A DNA stretch of 64,000 nt from Apis mellifera (lineage: Eukaryota > Arthropoda > Insecta > Hymenoptera > Apidae), in contig NC_037653.1 in NCBI RefSeq assembly GCF_003254395.2, forward strand, positions 6,144,283 through 6,208,282, given 5' to 3'. The position numbers and the translations under genes were made by a program. The notes beneath the pieces are model-generated. The model was not told the DNA's origin. It did not search any database and was given only the letters and a program-made list of their open reading frames with translations. How positions within the stretch are numbered: position 1 is the first letter of the stretch; every line of letters starts with the position of its first letter. Below are positions 35,235-47,160 of this stretch, one piece after another.

Positions 35235-37350
35235 TAAAATAATGAGACAGAGAGTGTATAGTTTCGAAACGTGGTGGGGAGAAATGTTTTTTTGCTCGTC
35301 CAAGACGAAGAATTTTACGGAGGTTTATCGCGCTATTGAAAACAGATTACTCGGTTTCATTATTTTCGCGGTCATAAAATAGCAAAGCAATGAAACGGAA
35401 GTTTGAAACTTCGACGACTCGGTTTATATACTCTTCCCCGCTAATTATACCCGCCGTGTGTCTTTTGTGCTATAATATTTCATCAAGGAGAGAGAGAGAG
35501 AGAAGATGAAAACATGGTGTCGAGAAAAGGATAGCTGGAAAGGATGTGAATTGAAATTTCTCTCCCGGATTCTGTGGGATCAAAGGGTCCGCGGAGGAAA
35601 AATGTAGAATGAAAGATATCTTTCGAAGATTTTCTTTTTTTTTTTTTAAAGGTATTTGCAGGCGCGCGTTTATAATTCGATTAATCTTGGAAAGCATCCC
35701 CTTTTCCGCTTCCTGGAATCATGATTCCGTAATTGTATCGGCACACGTTCGATTGGCGAGTGTAACGATATTAATTCAACCTCGCTGCCCTTTAAAGAAA
35801 CTCTCAAAGGAGGTTGCAAAGTTGAAATGCAAAGTAGCCAAGTTTTGACTGCGGACTCGTTTCAGTAATTATCGAATCGTGCGGCTTTTTCCTGCGATGG
35901 TAAATCTTCGGAAAGGAGAAATTATTCGAATTAAAATTCTATTAAAAAAAGGAACGAACCTTTCTCGATCCTCGAAAATTATACGATTGGATAAAAGATA
36001 TAATTTTTATATACTCTTCACGCGAAAAACTCCAATTATTATTCTTCTTTTCTTTTTTATTTTATTTTATTTTACAACCAAGTGTTACGGTTCGACCAAA
36101 GTTTACGCACAGGTTAATATACTGCCACTGTAGGTGTACGGTGGCGCAAATAGAGGGAAAAAAAAGAGAAAGAGAGAGAGAAGAAAGAGAGGGGAGGAAA
36201 AAATCCGAACGAAAAAGTGACCCAAATTGCTGCGACCGGTGCGCAAACAACGTTTACACTCGTGCAGAGTTCGATTTGCAAACCGTAACACATAAGGAAA
36301 AACACACGAGTATATATAATGAATATCTCTTTTTTTTCTTTCTTTTTTTTTATTTTTTAAACACGCTTACCTTTGACCAGATTCGATATACCGAATTTTA
36401 ATTTTCATAACAGTGATAGTTAGTAAACAAACGTTTGCCACAGTCGGATTGATTTATGTATCGATGCGGCCAAAACATTGTGCTTTTCAACCCCTACGAG
36501 GAAGATTTTCGATCGAGGCCATTTTACTCGTAATATTTTGGAAATTATAATATATATAAGCACTTTTCGTCGAGCAAGATTGAAAAATAGGGAAAGAAAT
36601 TTCAATTTTTCTCCGTTATTTTTTGAAAATTTATAAAGCCAGTTTAGGTTTTATGACACCATTCGCAAACATTTATTTTAGTTATATCGCTCCTTTGCCG
36701 CATGACACGCGAAATATTTCGCTCCGTTATATTTGCGTTAAAATTCCTCAAAACTTTTTCAAGTACGAGTTTATATTCGTATAGTAAACGCCAAACCAAA
36801 TAAAATACCATATTTCCGTTACACAAATACATAACAAATATTAGATTCGATAAATTTATCATTGGATACAAACCGCGTCCCGTGTCGTGCAAATTTCGGG
36901 GACTTGGTGGAAAAATAAACTTTTAAAATTTCACCAGAGTCCATCGAAAACAAAATAGTTTATTATTGTTCTAATATATAATAAATATACAAGCGTGAAA
37001 TTGAACGAATATTAACCTTCTTCCTGTCATACTCTATAACAACGAAGCTCCAATTTTTTTACGTAAAAAGAACAAATGATCCGCAACTCGGAATATAAAG
37101 AAAATCACGAATCGAAGATGCTTTTCGATCCATCCCGATATCTCGGTCCGTTGTCGAGATACGAAGACTCAAAGCATTCAACAATGCACACAGATTATGA
37201 ACGATGACTCGACTCAGTGACCCATATTCTTTCTTGGAAATGCGTGCTACTTTCGTGTACAACGTTTTTCCCTAGGAATCACTAGAGTTTGGAACGAATA
37301 GGTGCGAGCGAAGGAACCGAGTAACGAGGAAGGAGACGGTAATCGGTTAA
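35235..37350. other. Non-coding stretch, no gene seen
   Basis: AT-rich with a GAGA-rich block at about 36160-36205 and T runs. A CTCF-like CGGTGGCGCA occurs at 36139-36148 (8/10 to the fly core), just before the GAGA block. Frames are short and unsupported. Confidence 0.5.
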
Positions 37351-38400
37351 AAAATTACCTTTCTGTTTACACGATGATATCTCGGCAATCGAAAATCGTA
37401 TCGGGATAGATGAAAGAGTATTTTAAAGGGCAAGTTTCCGCGCTTCGAATGAGCTTCCACTCGTTAACCGGAAGTCACTATTTTCGGAGATATAGCGGTT
37501 CAAAATTTCTCCAACTTTAAATGGAAATTAATCGGATTTCGGGCGAATGATCAAAAAAAAGAAAAATTACCTTCTTCTTTACACGATGATATCTCGGCAA
37601 ACGAAAATCGTATCGGGATAGATGAAAGAGTATTTTAAAGGGCAAGCTTCCGCGCTTCGAATGAGCTTTCACTCGTTAACCGGAAGTCACTATTTTCGGA
37701 GATATAGCGGTTCAAAGTTTTTCCAACTTTAAATAGAAATTAATCGAATTTCGGGCGAATGATCAAAAAAAAGAAAAATTACCTTCTTCTTTACACGACG
37801 ATATCTCGGCAAACGAAAATCGTATCGGGATAAATGAAAGAGTATTTTAAAGGGCAAGCTTCCGCGCTTCGAATGAGCTTTCACTCGTTAACCGGAAGTC
37901 ACTATTTTCGGAGATATAGCGGTTCAAAGTTTCTCCAACTTTAAATGGAAATTAATCGGATTTCGGGCGAATGATCAAAAAAAAGAAAAATTACCTTCTT
38001 CTTTACACGACGATATCTCGACAAACGAAAATCGTATCGGGATAGATGAAAGAGTATTTTAAAGGGCAAGCTTCCGCGCTTCGAATGAGCTTTCACTCGT
38101 TAACCGGAAGTCACTATTTTCGGAGATGTAGCGGTTCAAAGTTTCTCCAACTTTAAATGGAAATTAATCGGATTTCGGGCGAATGATCAAAAAAAAGAAA
38201 AATTACCTTCTTCTTTACACGACGATATCTCGGGAACCGGAAATCGTATCGAGTTAAATGAAAGGGCGTTTTAAAGAGGAAGATTTCGCGCTTCCAACGA
38301 GCTTTCGTCCATCGACAAGGAGCAGCTATCTTCCGAGTTACAACGGTTCAAAGTTTTCCCTAATTTTAAACAGGATTCAATAACTCGTCTCTGAGCAAAT
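37351..38400. repeat. Homogeneous 212-bp tandem array, five copies
   Basis: The landmark TTACCTTCT recurs with exact 212-bp spacing (C of ATTACC at 37358, 37570, 37782, 37994, 38206). Copies 1-4 differ at only a few positions each; copy 5 (38199-38400) has diverged strongly but is still alignable. Each unit contains CGATATCTCGG near its start and TTTTCGGAGATATAGCGG about 130 bp later, giving opposed ATATCTC/GAGATAT blocks, and the pair CTTCCG/CGGAAG around a central AATGAGCTTTCACTCGTT. 212 is not a multiple of three and no frame runs through it. It is not a known element that I recognise. Confidence 0.95.
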
Positions 38401-41390
38401 AACGCATCGTCGCGTTATTTTATTAATGACAATTTGATGAAAATTCGTTCGTTACGTAATACGCAAGCAGGAATTATCGTCCCATAAATCTTTCGATGTC
38501 GAGGATAAGAGTATCGTGCGCGGAATCGTAAAAGCTACCCTGTGAAAAATCGAGGTCGTAACTTCTTCACCTTACGTACCAAACGTATCTGCCATTTTCG
38601 TTCATGAAACTTTCTATATAATCGCTACACCCTGATCGCATTAGGCGCGAGTTTTCGACACAGTTTATTTTTAGCCTGTTCGCCGCCAGCTTTCGATTTC
38701 CGTAGTACGATTGAAAACTCGTTTATCTTGTCTGGGAAATGTGCCGTATTTATCTTCTCCCCCCGCTGTTTGAATTACGTTTGATATCATATCGTGGTAC
38801 GCGTTACCGGTTAGAAGGCAACGATAAACAGCGGAAATATTAATTCAAATAAATCACCCGAAATTCGCCAACCCTTATTATTATTGTTGTTGTTGTTGTT
38901 GTTATTGTTGCTGTTGTTGTTGTTATTGTTATTATTATTATAATTATTACCATAATTATTATTACTATTATTTGAAGAGAATGATAAATCAATAACGAGT
39001 ATCGTAATATAATTATCTTTTTTTCTAAAATTATTGGCGAGAATGTTAACAATTGATTAATCTATATTTCCATGGAATCACGTAAACCAGGTTTTCCTTT
39101 TCTCTTAAAGCGAAATACACACATAACTTCGAAATCGTACGTTTCCCTCTTTAAACCCGGTTAAAAATGTCGCAACACGAGAAAGATACGGTTAAAAAAA
39201 GAAAAAAAAAGTTTGGGAACGAAATGAGGGAGAAAATTGGGATGGAAGAGATTCAATGAAATTACTCGAATGTATATTATTTAACGGTTTATATCGACAT
39301 AATCGAATACACGCAGATACACCGCAATTTGTATCAACAGCTGGTCGATCGATTCGACTTCATAATCTCGTCATTCCATTTCGGATAACAACTCATAATT
39401 TTATCCACAATATCGTGGTTTCCTAACTTCATTTCCAATTCCTTAATAATCCTTAATAATCCTCGACGAATTCCTCTACCCTTCGATCGTCGATCGATGA
39501 ATCGTATTATAATCGTAAGCAACTCGTAAGCAAGAAATGGATCGCATCGAACAGGACGAAGTGAAGCGACACACGCGCGGATGAATTTAAATCTGGCAAA
39601 TTGAAATTTGCAGAGACGCCGGGAGAGATCGTCTGGGAAGAGGAGAGGAGGATCAAAGTCTTGTCGCCGTGTTAAAGGATCGTTTTCAATTACACCGGGG
39701 TATAATTACAAAGGGAGTGTGTAATTACAGCCCCGGGGCATTTTGTTCCGCGGCGAAAATCGCGATACATCGCTGCGACACGTCGGGGGACACCTTCCTT
39801 CCACCTGTGCGTGATATATCGCCGCGAAAAATCGATCCTTAACCCGGCTGCTGCGTCGAGGGCCGCCGTGCATCGGCGAAATATCTTTTCCCTTCCCTTT
39901 CGCCTTTATCCTTTCACTTTCGCCCGTTTCCTTATCCGAATTAATTGATTGGGAGGAGAATGATTCGATCCTCGATCGATATATACGGAGATATAGAGTC
40001 TTGTTTAAATTAATTTTCCATGGGGAATATATTCGATTATTATTTGTCGATGTTAAAAGCGAGTTTAATTCGAAGGAGATGAACAAGAAACGTTGGTTGA
40101 GCCACGACAATGAGTGGAAAATATATGCGTGTACACGTGTGGACGATATGGTAGAAAGAGGGGATGGGAGATACGATAGGATTCAGAATTTACACTTAAC
40201 GGTGTATATTCGAACGGAAGAGTATTAAACGTAACCAGATAAAGGAAAATGGAAAATCTTGGTCGTTTTTACCGATCTTTCGTATTATCGTAAAGATAAT
40301 AATCTTTATTTATCCTCGAAAATTGTACGTATCTTGTTTATCTTCGATAAAAATTTACTTACGCTCGGATATTTTTAGATCCTCTCTTCCCGTCTTTCTC
40401 CTAGCCTCCCTCTCCCCCTCTCCTTCGTATCTCGTTGCAACAACCGACTTGCAACCGCGTAATAATAATTCGAAAGAAAGGGGGGAAAAATATCACTGTT
40501 TATTTTCCTCGAGTGAAAAATTTACTTTCATTTATTTCCGATAACAAAATGCAGCGCGCATCCAATCGGCCAAGCATCCAGATATGTTTACGTCAAATCA
40601 GGGATGTTTTGTTTCCCCCCTGCCTTGCTTTTGTTTTATTCATATCAGAGAGAGCAACGGCGTCAGGCATCGCTTCCCCGACTTTCTCGCTTTTCCATCC
40701 CGGTAAATTGAAACGAAGAATTGACGAAGGAGGATCCGTCGTCGACGGATACGAAATAATGTAATCACGGAATAATCCTCATCCACGTGTAATTCGGTCG
40801 AGAAAAAGGGAGAAATGCGCTTTTGAAACGCGTTTCTTTCCGGAATAAAATTAAAAGATCGACCGAAATATCTGGGAATCGACATCCTTAAAGGAGGGGT
40901 TAAGGGATAAAGCGTTGGTAGCAGGCATCTCCTTAGGCCCCGGGGGCAACCGTTACATTATTATACAAGGGAGCAGGTTGTACAGTTGGCGGAGAACACC
41001 CCGTAATTGGGGAGAATTTGCCCCTCGACCGTGTAGAAACGCCGCACCCCCTCCCCTCCCTTCTATCTCCCCGTCCGCGATTGTTATTCCCTCATTTACA
41101 AGCCCCACGGCGATACACGTTGCCCGCCACTCCTCCTCCTCCTCCTTCGCTCTCCGTTGCCTCCGCCTTCTCTCCGCCAGGTGTCGATCACGCGTTCCCC
41201 GTGTAATTTATTTATGCACTCCAACACTTTGACGCGTGTCTCCAACGCGTTATCCCCGTAACACGTAACGCGAAAGAGGCTTCGCCTCTTTTTTCGTCCT
41301 AATCACAGTGATAAGGAATGATAAGGAAGTTTGTCCGATGCTTGTGGAAATACCGACCCTTCCCTCTCTATGTTGTTTTACACAGTGAAG
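38401..41390. other. Non-coding stretch with some GC-rich islands
   Basis: Holds a TTG/TTA tract (about 38877-38940) and a 9-bp inverted repeat CGAGTTTTC/GAAAACTCG (38648-38656, 38713-38721). GC-rich parts lie at 39560-39870 and 40910-41290. Frames are short; none shows a domain. Confidence 0.5.
38877..38940. repeat. (TTG)n/(TTA)n triplet tract
   Basis: About twenty TTG, TTA and CTG triplets in mixed order, followed by an ATT/TAAT-rich segment to about 38970. Confidence 0.93.
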
Positions 41391-43090
41391 CGTAGTTAAT
41401 CGCGTCTGTTCCTTGCAACAACTTCGTATCGAGGAAGTGGAAAATTAAATTATTATTGCGAATTCTCACAACCGTATAGATTCCTTTATACATTCCAAAC
41501 GCGAAAAATCATCCTCTTCCAAAAACTCGTCGACATCCCTATAAAAATAAATCTCTAATGAATTTCGTCTCCGAAACAATTCTATGTCATTTTCTATATC
41601 TTCTTCTCTGTATGACATTTTATACAGAAAGTGTACTTAATCACGCCTATGTTCCTTGCACCAATTTCGTATCGAGGAAGTGGAAAATTAAATTATATTA
41701 ATCTTCATGATATGGATATTTTTCGCATTTCAATTGCGAAAAATTATTTTCTTCGATCCTTCGAACTCGTCGACGTCCCAAAATCCTTAATTTTTCGTAT
41801 TTCGCCCCAAATGAAACGAAATTCATCTTTCGAAGAAAATTCATCTTGGAAGAGCGGACGTTAAAATAACTCTAATCTCTCTCTCTCATTTTATATATCA
41901 TAGAATACTTAATCACATCTGTTCCTTGTCCAACTTCGTATCAAAGAAATAGAAAATTAAATTATTATTACGAAAGAGAATCCTCACAATCGTATAGATT
42001 TCTTTATGCATTCTAAGCGAAAAATCATCCTTTTCCAAAAACTCGAAAAATTTCAAAAATAAATCCCTAAACTCGTTTTCTATGTCTTCTTCTCTGTATG
42101 TCATTTTATACAGAGAGTGTATTTAATCACGCCTGCGTTCCTTGCACCAATTTCGTATCGAGGAAATGGAAAATTAAATTATTATAATCCTCACGATATA
42201 TGTGAATCATTCCAATTGCGAAAAATTATCTTCTTCGATCCTTCGAAAAACTCGTCGACATCCCAAAATTCTTAACTTCTCGATTCCGTATTTCGCCCCA
42301 AACGAAACGAAATTCATCTTAATCACGCCTTTGTTCCTTGCCCAACTTCGTATCGAAGAAATGGAAAATTAAATTATTATTGCGAAAGAGAATCTTCACA
42401 ACCGTACGGATTCCTTTATGCATTTCAAACGCGAAAAATCATCCTTTTCCAAAATCTTGTCGATATTCTAAAAATAAATCCCTAACTTCTCGATTCTGCA
42501 TATGAGAATGTGCAAAATTCGCCCCAAATGAAACGAAATTCATCTTTCGAACGGAGGAGGGATGTTAAAACAACTCTACCTTTTCTCTCTCTTTATATAT
42601 CATAGAGTACTTAATCACACCTGTTCCTTGTCCAACTTCGTATCAAAGAAATAGAAAATTAAATTATTATAGTCCTCATATGTGGATCATGCATTCCAAT
42701 TGCGAAAAATCATCTTCTTCCAAAAATAAATCCCTAACTTCTCAACTCCGTACATGAGAATGGGCAAAATTCGCCCCAAACGAAACGAAATTCATCTTTC
42801 GAACGGAGGAGCGGATTTTAAAACAACTCTACTCTCTCTCTCTTTTCATATATCATAAAGTACTTAATTACGCTTATTCCTTGCCCAACTTCGTATCGAA
42901 GAAAATTAAATTATTATAACGAAAGGGAAGGAATTCCAAAATCCACACGAAAAATTATTTTCTTCCAAAAACTCGTCGACATTCCAAAAATAAACCCTCA
43001 ACTTTTCCACTCCGCACACGAGAACGGCCAAAATTCGCCCCAAACGAAACGAAATTCATCTTTCGAATGGAGGAGCGGACGTTAAAACAA
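41391..43090. repeat. Degenerate tandem array, ~195-293 bp unit, about seven copies
   Basis: The phrase CTTAATCACGCCTGTTCCTT, or a variant, recurs at about 41396, 41637, 41910, 42122, 42317, 42610 and 42863. It is followed by CAACTTCGTATCGAGGAA and GGAAAATTAAATTATTA. Many units end with a CT microsatellite (about 41876-41888, 42577-42592, 42829-42844 and 43101-43134). Unequal lengths suggest repeated internal deletion. Confidence 0.85.
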
Positions 43091-43479
43091 CTCTACACTC
43101 TCTCTCTCCCTCCCTCTCTCTCTCTGTCTCTCCGCGCGACCTTTCCCTTCGTGTCCGTTTATCGGGTTCCTGTTCCCGGGGCGGAGGTTGGCGGAGGCAC
43201 GTAAAATCGGGCACGGCAAGAAGGATACACGGCCGATGCTATACACCCGTGTTGATAATATATTCACGCGACGTTCCCTGACAATGAGATGTTATCTGCA
43301 ACAGCGTGTGCCACACCGCGGCCCCCTTCAGGCGACGAAACCGCCCTCTTCCGCCCCCACCTCCTCCTCCTCCTCCTCCCCATCCTCTTCTCTCTCCCAT
43401 CCCACCACCTCCTTCCTCCTTCACCTTCCTTCTGCCTAGCTGCGACCCCCCATCGCAATATATTATAACGCGGACGCCT
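43091..43479. other. CT-rich and CpG-rich flank
   Basis: The CT tract at 43095-43135 is followed by a CpG-rich segment and a CCT/TCC-rich block (43355-43430). Glycine- or proline-rich frames here are by-products of the triplets. Confidence 0.5.
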
Positions 43480-43640
43480 TGGCCGGCCTAGCAGGGGTAT
43501 ATAGGCCCGGCCGGCTAGTTTATAGGTACCACCTTGGCTTGCACGCTATTCCGCCTCCCCGACCAGATTGTGCAAGGGAAATGCATTACGGACGAATACC
43601 AAACTCGGCTGGAAACCCGGCCGGTTAACCGATACCGTTA
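43480..43640. promoter_or_regulatory. Promoter-like segment: TATA box and CCGGCCGG palindromes
   Basis: GGCCGGCC at 43481-43488, CCCGGCCGGC at about 43507-43516 and CCCGGCCGG at about 43615-43623 give three GGCC-centred palindromes in about 140 bp. A TATATAGG box lies between the first two at 43498-43505, and a second TTTATAGG at about 43519-43526. GGTTAACC follows at about 43623-43630. The purine tract begins 30 bp downstream. No downstream exon is recognised, so a promoter is possible only. Confidence 0.3.
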
Positions 43641-43670
43641 TAAACGTAAACCGAGAGATTGTTATTGGGC

Positions 43671-44107
43671 GAGAAGAAGGGAGGAGGAGGAGGAGGAAGA
43701 GAAGGAGGAGGAGGAAGAGGAGGAGGAAGAAGAAGAGGAGAAGGAAGAGAGGAGGAGAAGGAGGAAGAAGAGGAGGAGGAAGAGAGGAGGAGAAGGAGGA
43801 AGAGGAGGAGGAGGAGGAGGAAGAGGAGGAGGAGGAGGAGGAAGAGAAGGAGGAGGAGGAAGAGGAGGAGGAAGAAGAAGAGGAGGAGGAAGAGAGGAGG
43901 AGAAGGAGGAAGAGGAGGAGGAGGAGGAGAAGAGGAGGAGGAAGAAGAAGAGGAGAAGGAAGAGAGAAGGAGAAGGAGGAAGAGGAGGAGGAGGAGGAGG
44001 AAGAGGAGGAGGAGGAAGAAGAGGAGGAGGAGGAGGAAGAGAAGGAGGAGGAGGAAGAGGAGGAGGAGAAGGAGGAAGAGGAGGAGGAGGAGGAGGAAGA
44101 GGAGGAG

Positions 44108-44172
<65 letters not shown>

Positions 44173-44239
44173 GGAGGAGGAGGAGGAGGAGGAAGAGGAG
44201 GAGTAGGAGGAAGAAGAGGAGGAGGAGGAGGAGGAGGAG
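43671..44239. repeat. Giant (GGA/GAA)n purine tract, 569 bp
   Basis: From 43671 to 44239 the plus strand is purine throughout, except for one T at 44204. It is composed mostly of GGA and GAA units in irregular order. All three plus frames are open, giving Glu-, Arg/Lys- or Gly-rich products, as any stop-free purine tract would; none is a gene. Such mirror-symmetric purine tracts can form triplex DNA. Confidence 0.98.
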
Positions 44240-44599
44240 TTACTTTTCGACAGTACAGTTTTCGTTGTAAACGGGTTCGGTGGAACGAAATGCTTGTTGT
44301 TGGGGATTGTTTAATTATGTAAGATCGGGGAAGGAGAAGGGGTGAGATGCCGTTTAATTATGCGGGCGAATTAATGTTTCAGGAAGCCGAGCCGTGGAAA
44401 GATTAGAGTTTTGTATGTATTGTATTCCGATTGAACGGGTTAATTACGCGAGGCGAGGGTTAATGAATTTGTAATATCTTGATCTTAAGCGAGCTACCCT
44501 TGATTTCCTCGAAATTTCGAATAACTGCGCAGGGAGGGAGGGGGAAGGCGGGGATGTTGATTTCCTGGAAATTTCGAATAAATGTTCCAGAGTGTGGGA
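44240..44599. other. Non-coding stretch
   Basis: Moderately AT-rich linker between the purine tract and the next array. Phrases such as TTTCCTCGAAATTTCGAATAA near 44500 and 44560 are already related to the array that follows. Confidence 0.5.
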
Positions 44600-45740
44600 A
44601 AGGGGAAAATTTCTGAGAAGATTAAAATTTTGTATTTTGTATTGAGCGGATTTATTAATTATAATGATGAAAATTAAAATTCTTAGAAATTAGAATTTTA
44701 TGCAATATTTCGTATTGAAAGAAGAAGAGTGAGATTTCATGAAAAAAACGAATAATTCTTCGAGAATATAGCAAAAAGAATATAGAGAATATAGAAAAAA
44801 GGAAAATTTTGAGAAGATTAGAATTTTGTATTTTGTATTAATTACAATGATGGAAATATTCTTAAAATTAGAATTTTGTGTAGTATTTCGATTGAAAGAG
44901 GAAGAGTGAGATTTCATGAAAAATTCGAATACTTCGAACTCTTCGAGAATATAGAAAAGAGAAAAATTTTGAAAAGAATTTTGTGTTTTGTATTAATTAC
45001 AATGATAAAAATACTCTTAAAATTAAAATTTTTTATAGTATTGAACGAGAGAAAAGAACGAGTATTGATTTCTTCGAACAATTTTTCGAAAATTCTAAGA
45101 AAGGGAAAAATTTTTAAGAAGATTAGAATTTTGTATTGTATTTCGATTGAACCAGAAAGAAGGCGATTGTTGATTTCCTGGAAATTCGAACAATTTTTCG
45201 AGAATCTAGAAAAGAGGAAAATTTTTAAGAAAATTAGAATTTTGTATAGTATTTCGATTGAACGAGAGAAAAGGCGAGTGTTGATTTCCACGAAATTTCG
45301 AATAACTTTTAGAAAGTTCTAGGAAAGGGAAAAATTTTTAAGAAGATTAAAATTTTGTATTGTATTCCGATCGAACCAAGGAGACGAGTGAGATTTCCTC
45401 GAAATTTCGAACAACTCTTCGAGAGTTTCGAAAAGAGGAAAATTTTTAAAAAAATTAGAATTTTATAATGTATTCCGATTGAACCAGGGCGACTTTTGAT
45501 TTTCTGAAAATTTCGAATAACTTTTCGAGAGTTCAAAGAAAGAGGAAAATTTTTGAGAAGATTAAAATTTTGAATTGTATTTCGATCGAACCAGGAAGAG
45601 CAAGATTTCGAAATTTCGACTAACTTTTCTAAAATTCTAGGAAAGAAAAAAATTTTTAAAAAGATTAGAATTTTCTATCGTATTCCGATTGAACGAGGAA
45701 GAAGACGAGTGTCGATTTCCTGGAAATTTCGAACAACTCT
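44600..45740. repeat. AT-rich tandem array, ~105-115 bp unit in its right half
   Basis: GATTAGAATTTTGTATTGTA, or a variant, recurs at about 45121, 45232, 45345, 45453, 45560 and 45663, with looser copies at about 44618, 44815 and 44960. Each unit also has CGATTGAACGAG, GATTTCCTCGAAATTTCGAA and GGAAAAATTTTTAAGAA. Open frames in this block follow the repeat. Confidence 0.88.
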
Positions 45741-46629
45741 TCGAGAAACATGTATAAATTTTGTATCTCGCGAATTGAAAGGTTAATCGCGTTAGTTTTG
45801 CGATCGAAGAGTAAGTGGATCTTGCTCCAAAAAGAACATAAATCGATTCGACTTCCCTATTTATCACGGATTATACACATCCATCGAGTGTTCAATTCGA
45901 ATGGAAGGTCATAATGAATGAGCACTCGATATTATTATCCGATATTCGTTCTCTGAAAACGAAAGCATAGAATCTTACCGGAAACCGTATGGAAGGAATA
46001 ACTGTTGCTCGTTAGTTGTCTCTCTCTCTCTCTCTTCCTTCCCCGATTTATCGACGTTTCGTCGATATCGCATTATCCGAACAGAAACGGGGGCAACAAC
46101 AACCGGACGAGCATTCTTAACCGTGCACGTATCATCCCCGTCAGCCCTTCGTTAATTGCTCGATCGAGATTTGCCCGACCGCGCTCTCTGTTTTCCGCCT
46201 TTCCTCTTTCGCCCATATCGCCCCTCGTCGATGAATTATCGACAATCGGGGATGTTTTTAAATTGACGTGCGACCAATCACCTGCAACACATCCCCCTGC
46301 TGGACGTGCCCCATTTTTTTCTTCATCTTGTCGCACAATGTCGGCAATTACTTTGAAGGCGAACTGTCCCCCCTTTTCTCTTCTCTTTTTCTACGAATTC
46401 CCCAATCACGAAATTGTTCCTCTTTTTCTTTTTTCCCAATGCACATTTAACTTTGTGCAATTTTTTTAATCAAAGGAGGGATGAAATGAGAGCGATTGGC
46501 TTCATTTCTTACGAAAAGGAAATTTCGAATCTGGAAATTTATACGTCCTCCATTTTAAGAAAGGTATAAATCGTTTGAAAGAATAGGTTTTGTATGTATA
46601 TATATATGTATATGTATCAAGAGAGGAAT
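45741..46629. other. Non-coding stretch
   Basis: Mixed composition; a CT tract lies at about 46020-46036. The open frame at 46005-46469 (+) and its shadow on the minus strand have no recognisable domain. No gene is supported. Confidence 0.5.
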
Positions 46630-46866
46630 AAGAAACGTATTATATACAGTGAGATACAAGGGATATCGTTATATGGAAGAGATTACGCGGGTAACAGGTA
46701 CTATAATATATCACGGTTATATGGTAAAGCAAGTGGTTCAAAAGCTTCTTCCCAGAAGTACGGTGAACTTGAAACACAAGCTACGACGTGGGTGGATAGG
46801 TATATAAGTAAAAGCAGTGGGTCACGTTCTGCGAAAGATAATCCGGGTTATCCCGGTTTTAGTTAA
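46630..46866 (+). CDS. Uncharacterised open segment, possible terminal exon
   Basis: An open frame ends at the TAA at 46864-46866. Its last ~75 codons are of ordinary complexity, rich in Tyr, Gly, Ser and Lys, in contrast to the low-complexity frames elsewhere. A possible acceptor, TATATACAG, lies at about 46642-46650. No domain, signal peptide or homologue is recognised, and a second frame is open over much of the same span. It could be a 3' exon or a chance frame; I lean towards chance. Confidence 0.2.
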   Translation, partial: KKRIIYSEIQGISLYGRDYAGNRYYNISRLYGKASGSKASSQKYGELETQATTWVDRYISKSSGSRSAKDNPGYPGFS

Positions 46867-47160
46867 CTACTTTATCAATGTTTCAATAAGTAAATCACGG
46901 CCCGTTTATACAAATCAATGAACGAACAACGCTTCGAGTCCATCACTTACTTTTATCGCTCTTACCAAATCTCATCCACTAATTTCTTCTTTAATTCTAA
47001 CACCAGAGCTTCAGTTTTATCTAAAGAATATATCTCAGATACCTGCCGTCGAGGTAAATAACGAAACTCGTAACGAAAAATCCGATATTTTTCGAATACA
47101 AAATTACCACCAAATGATTCCCCTAATCTCATGACGTATCTCCTCCCTTTCCCCTCTTTC
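46867..47160. other. Non-coding stretch
   Basis: AT-rich, no features recognised. Confidence 0.5.

Noticed and set aside
43534..44322. Three overlapping plus-strand frames of 200-260 codons
   Set aside because: They are Glu-, Arg/Lys- and Gly-rich read-throughs of the GGA/GAA purine tract. A purine strand without T has no stop codons in any frame.
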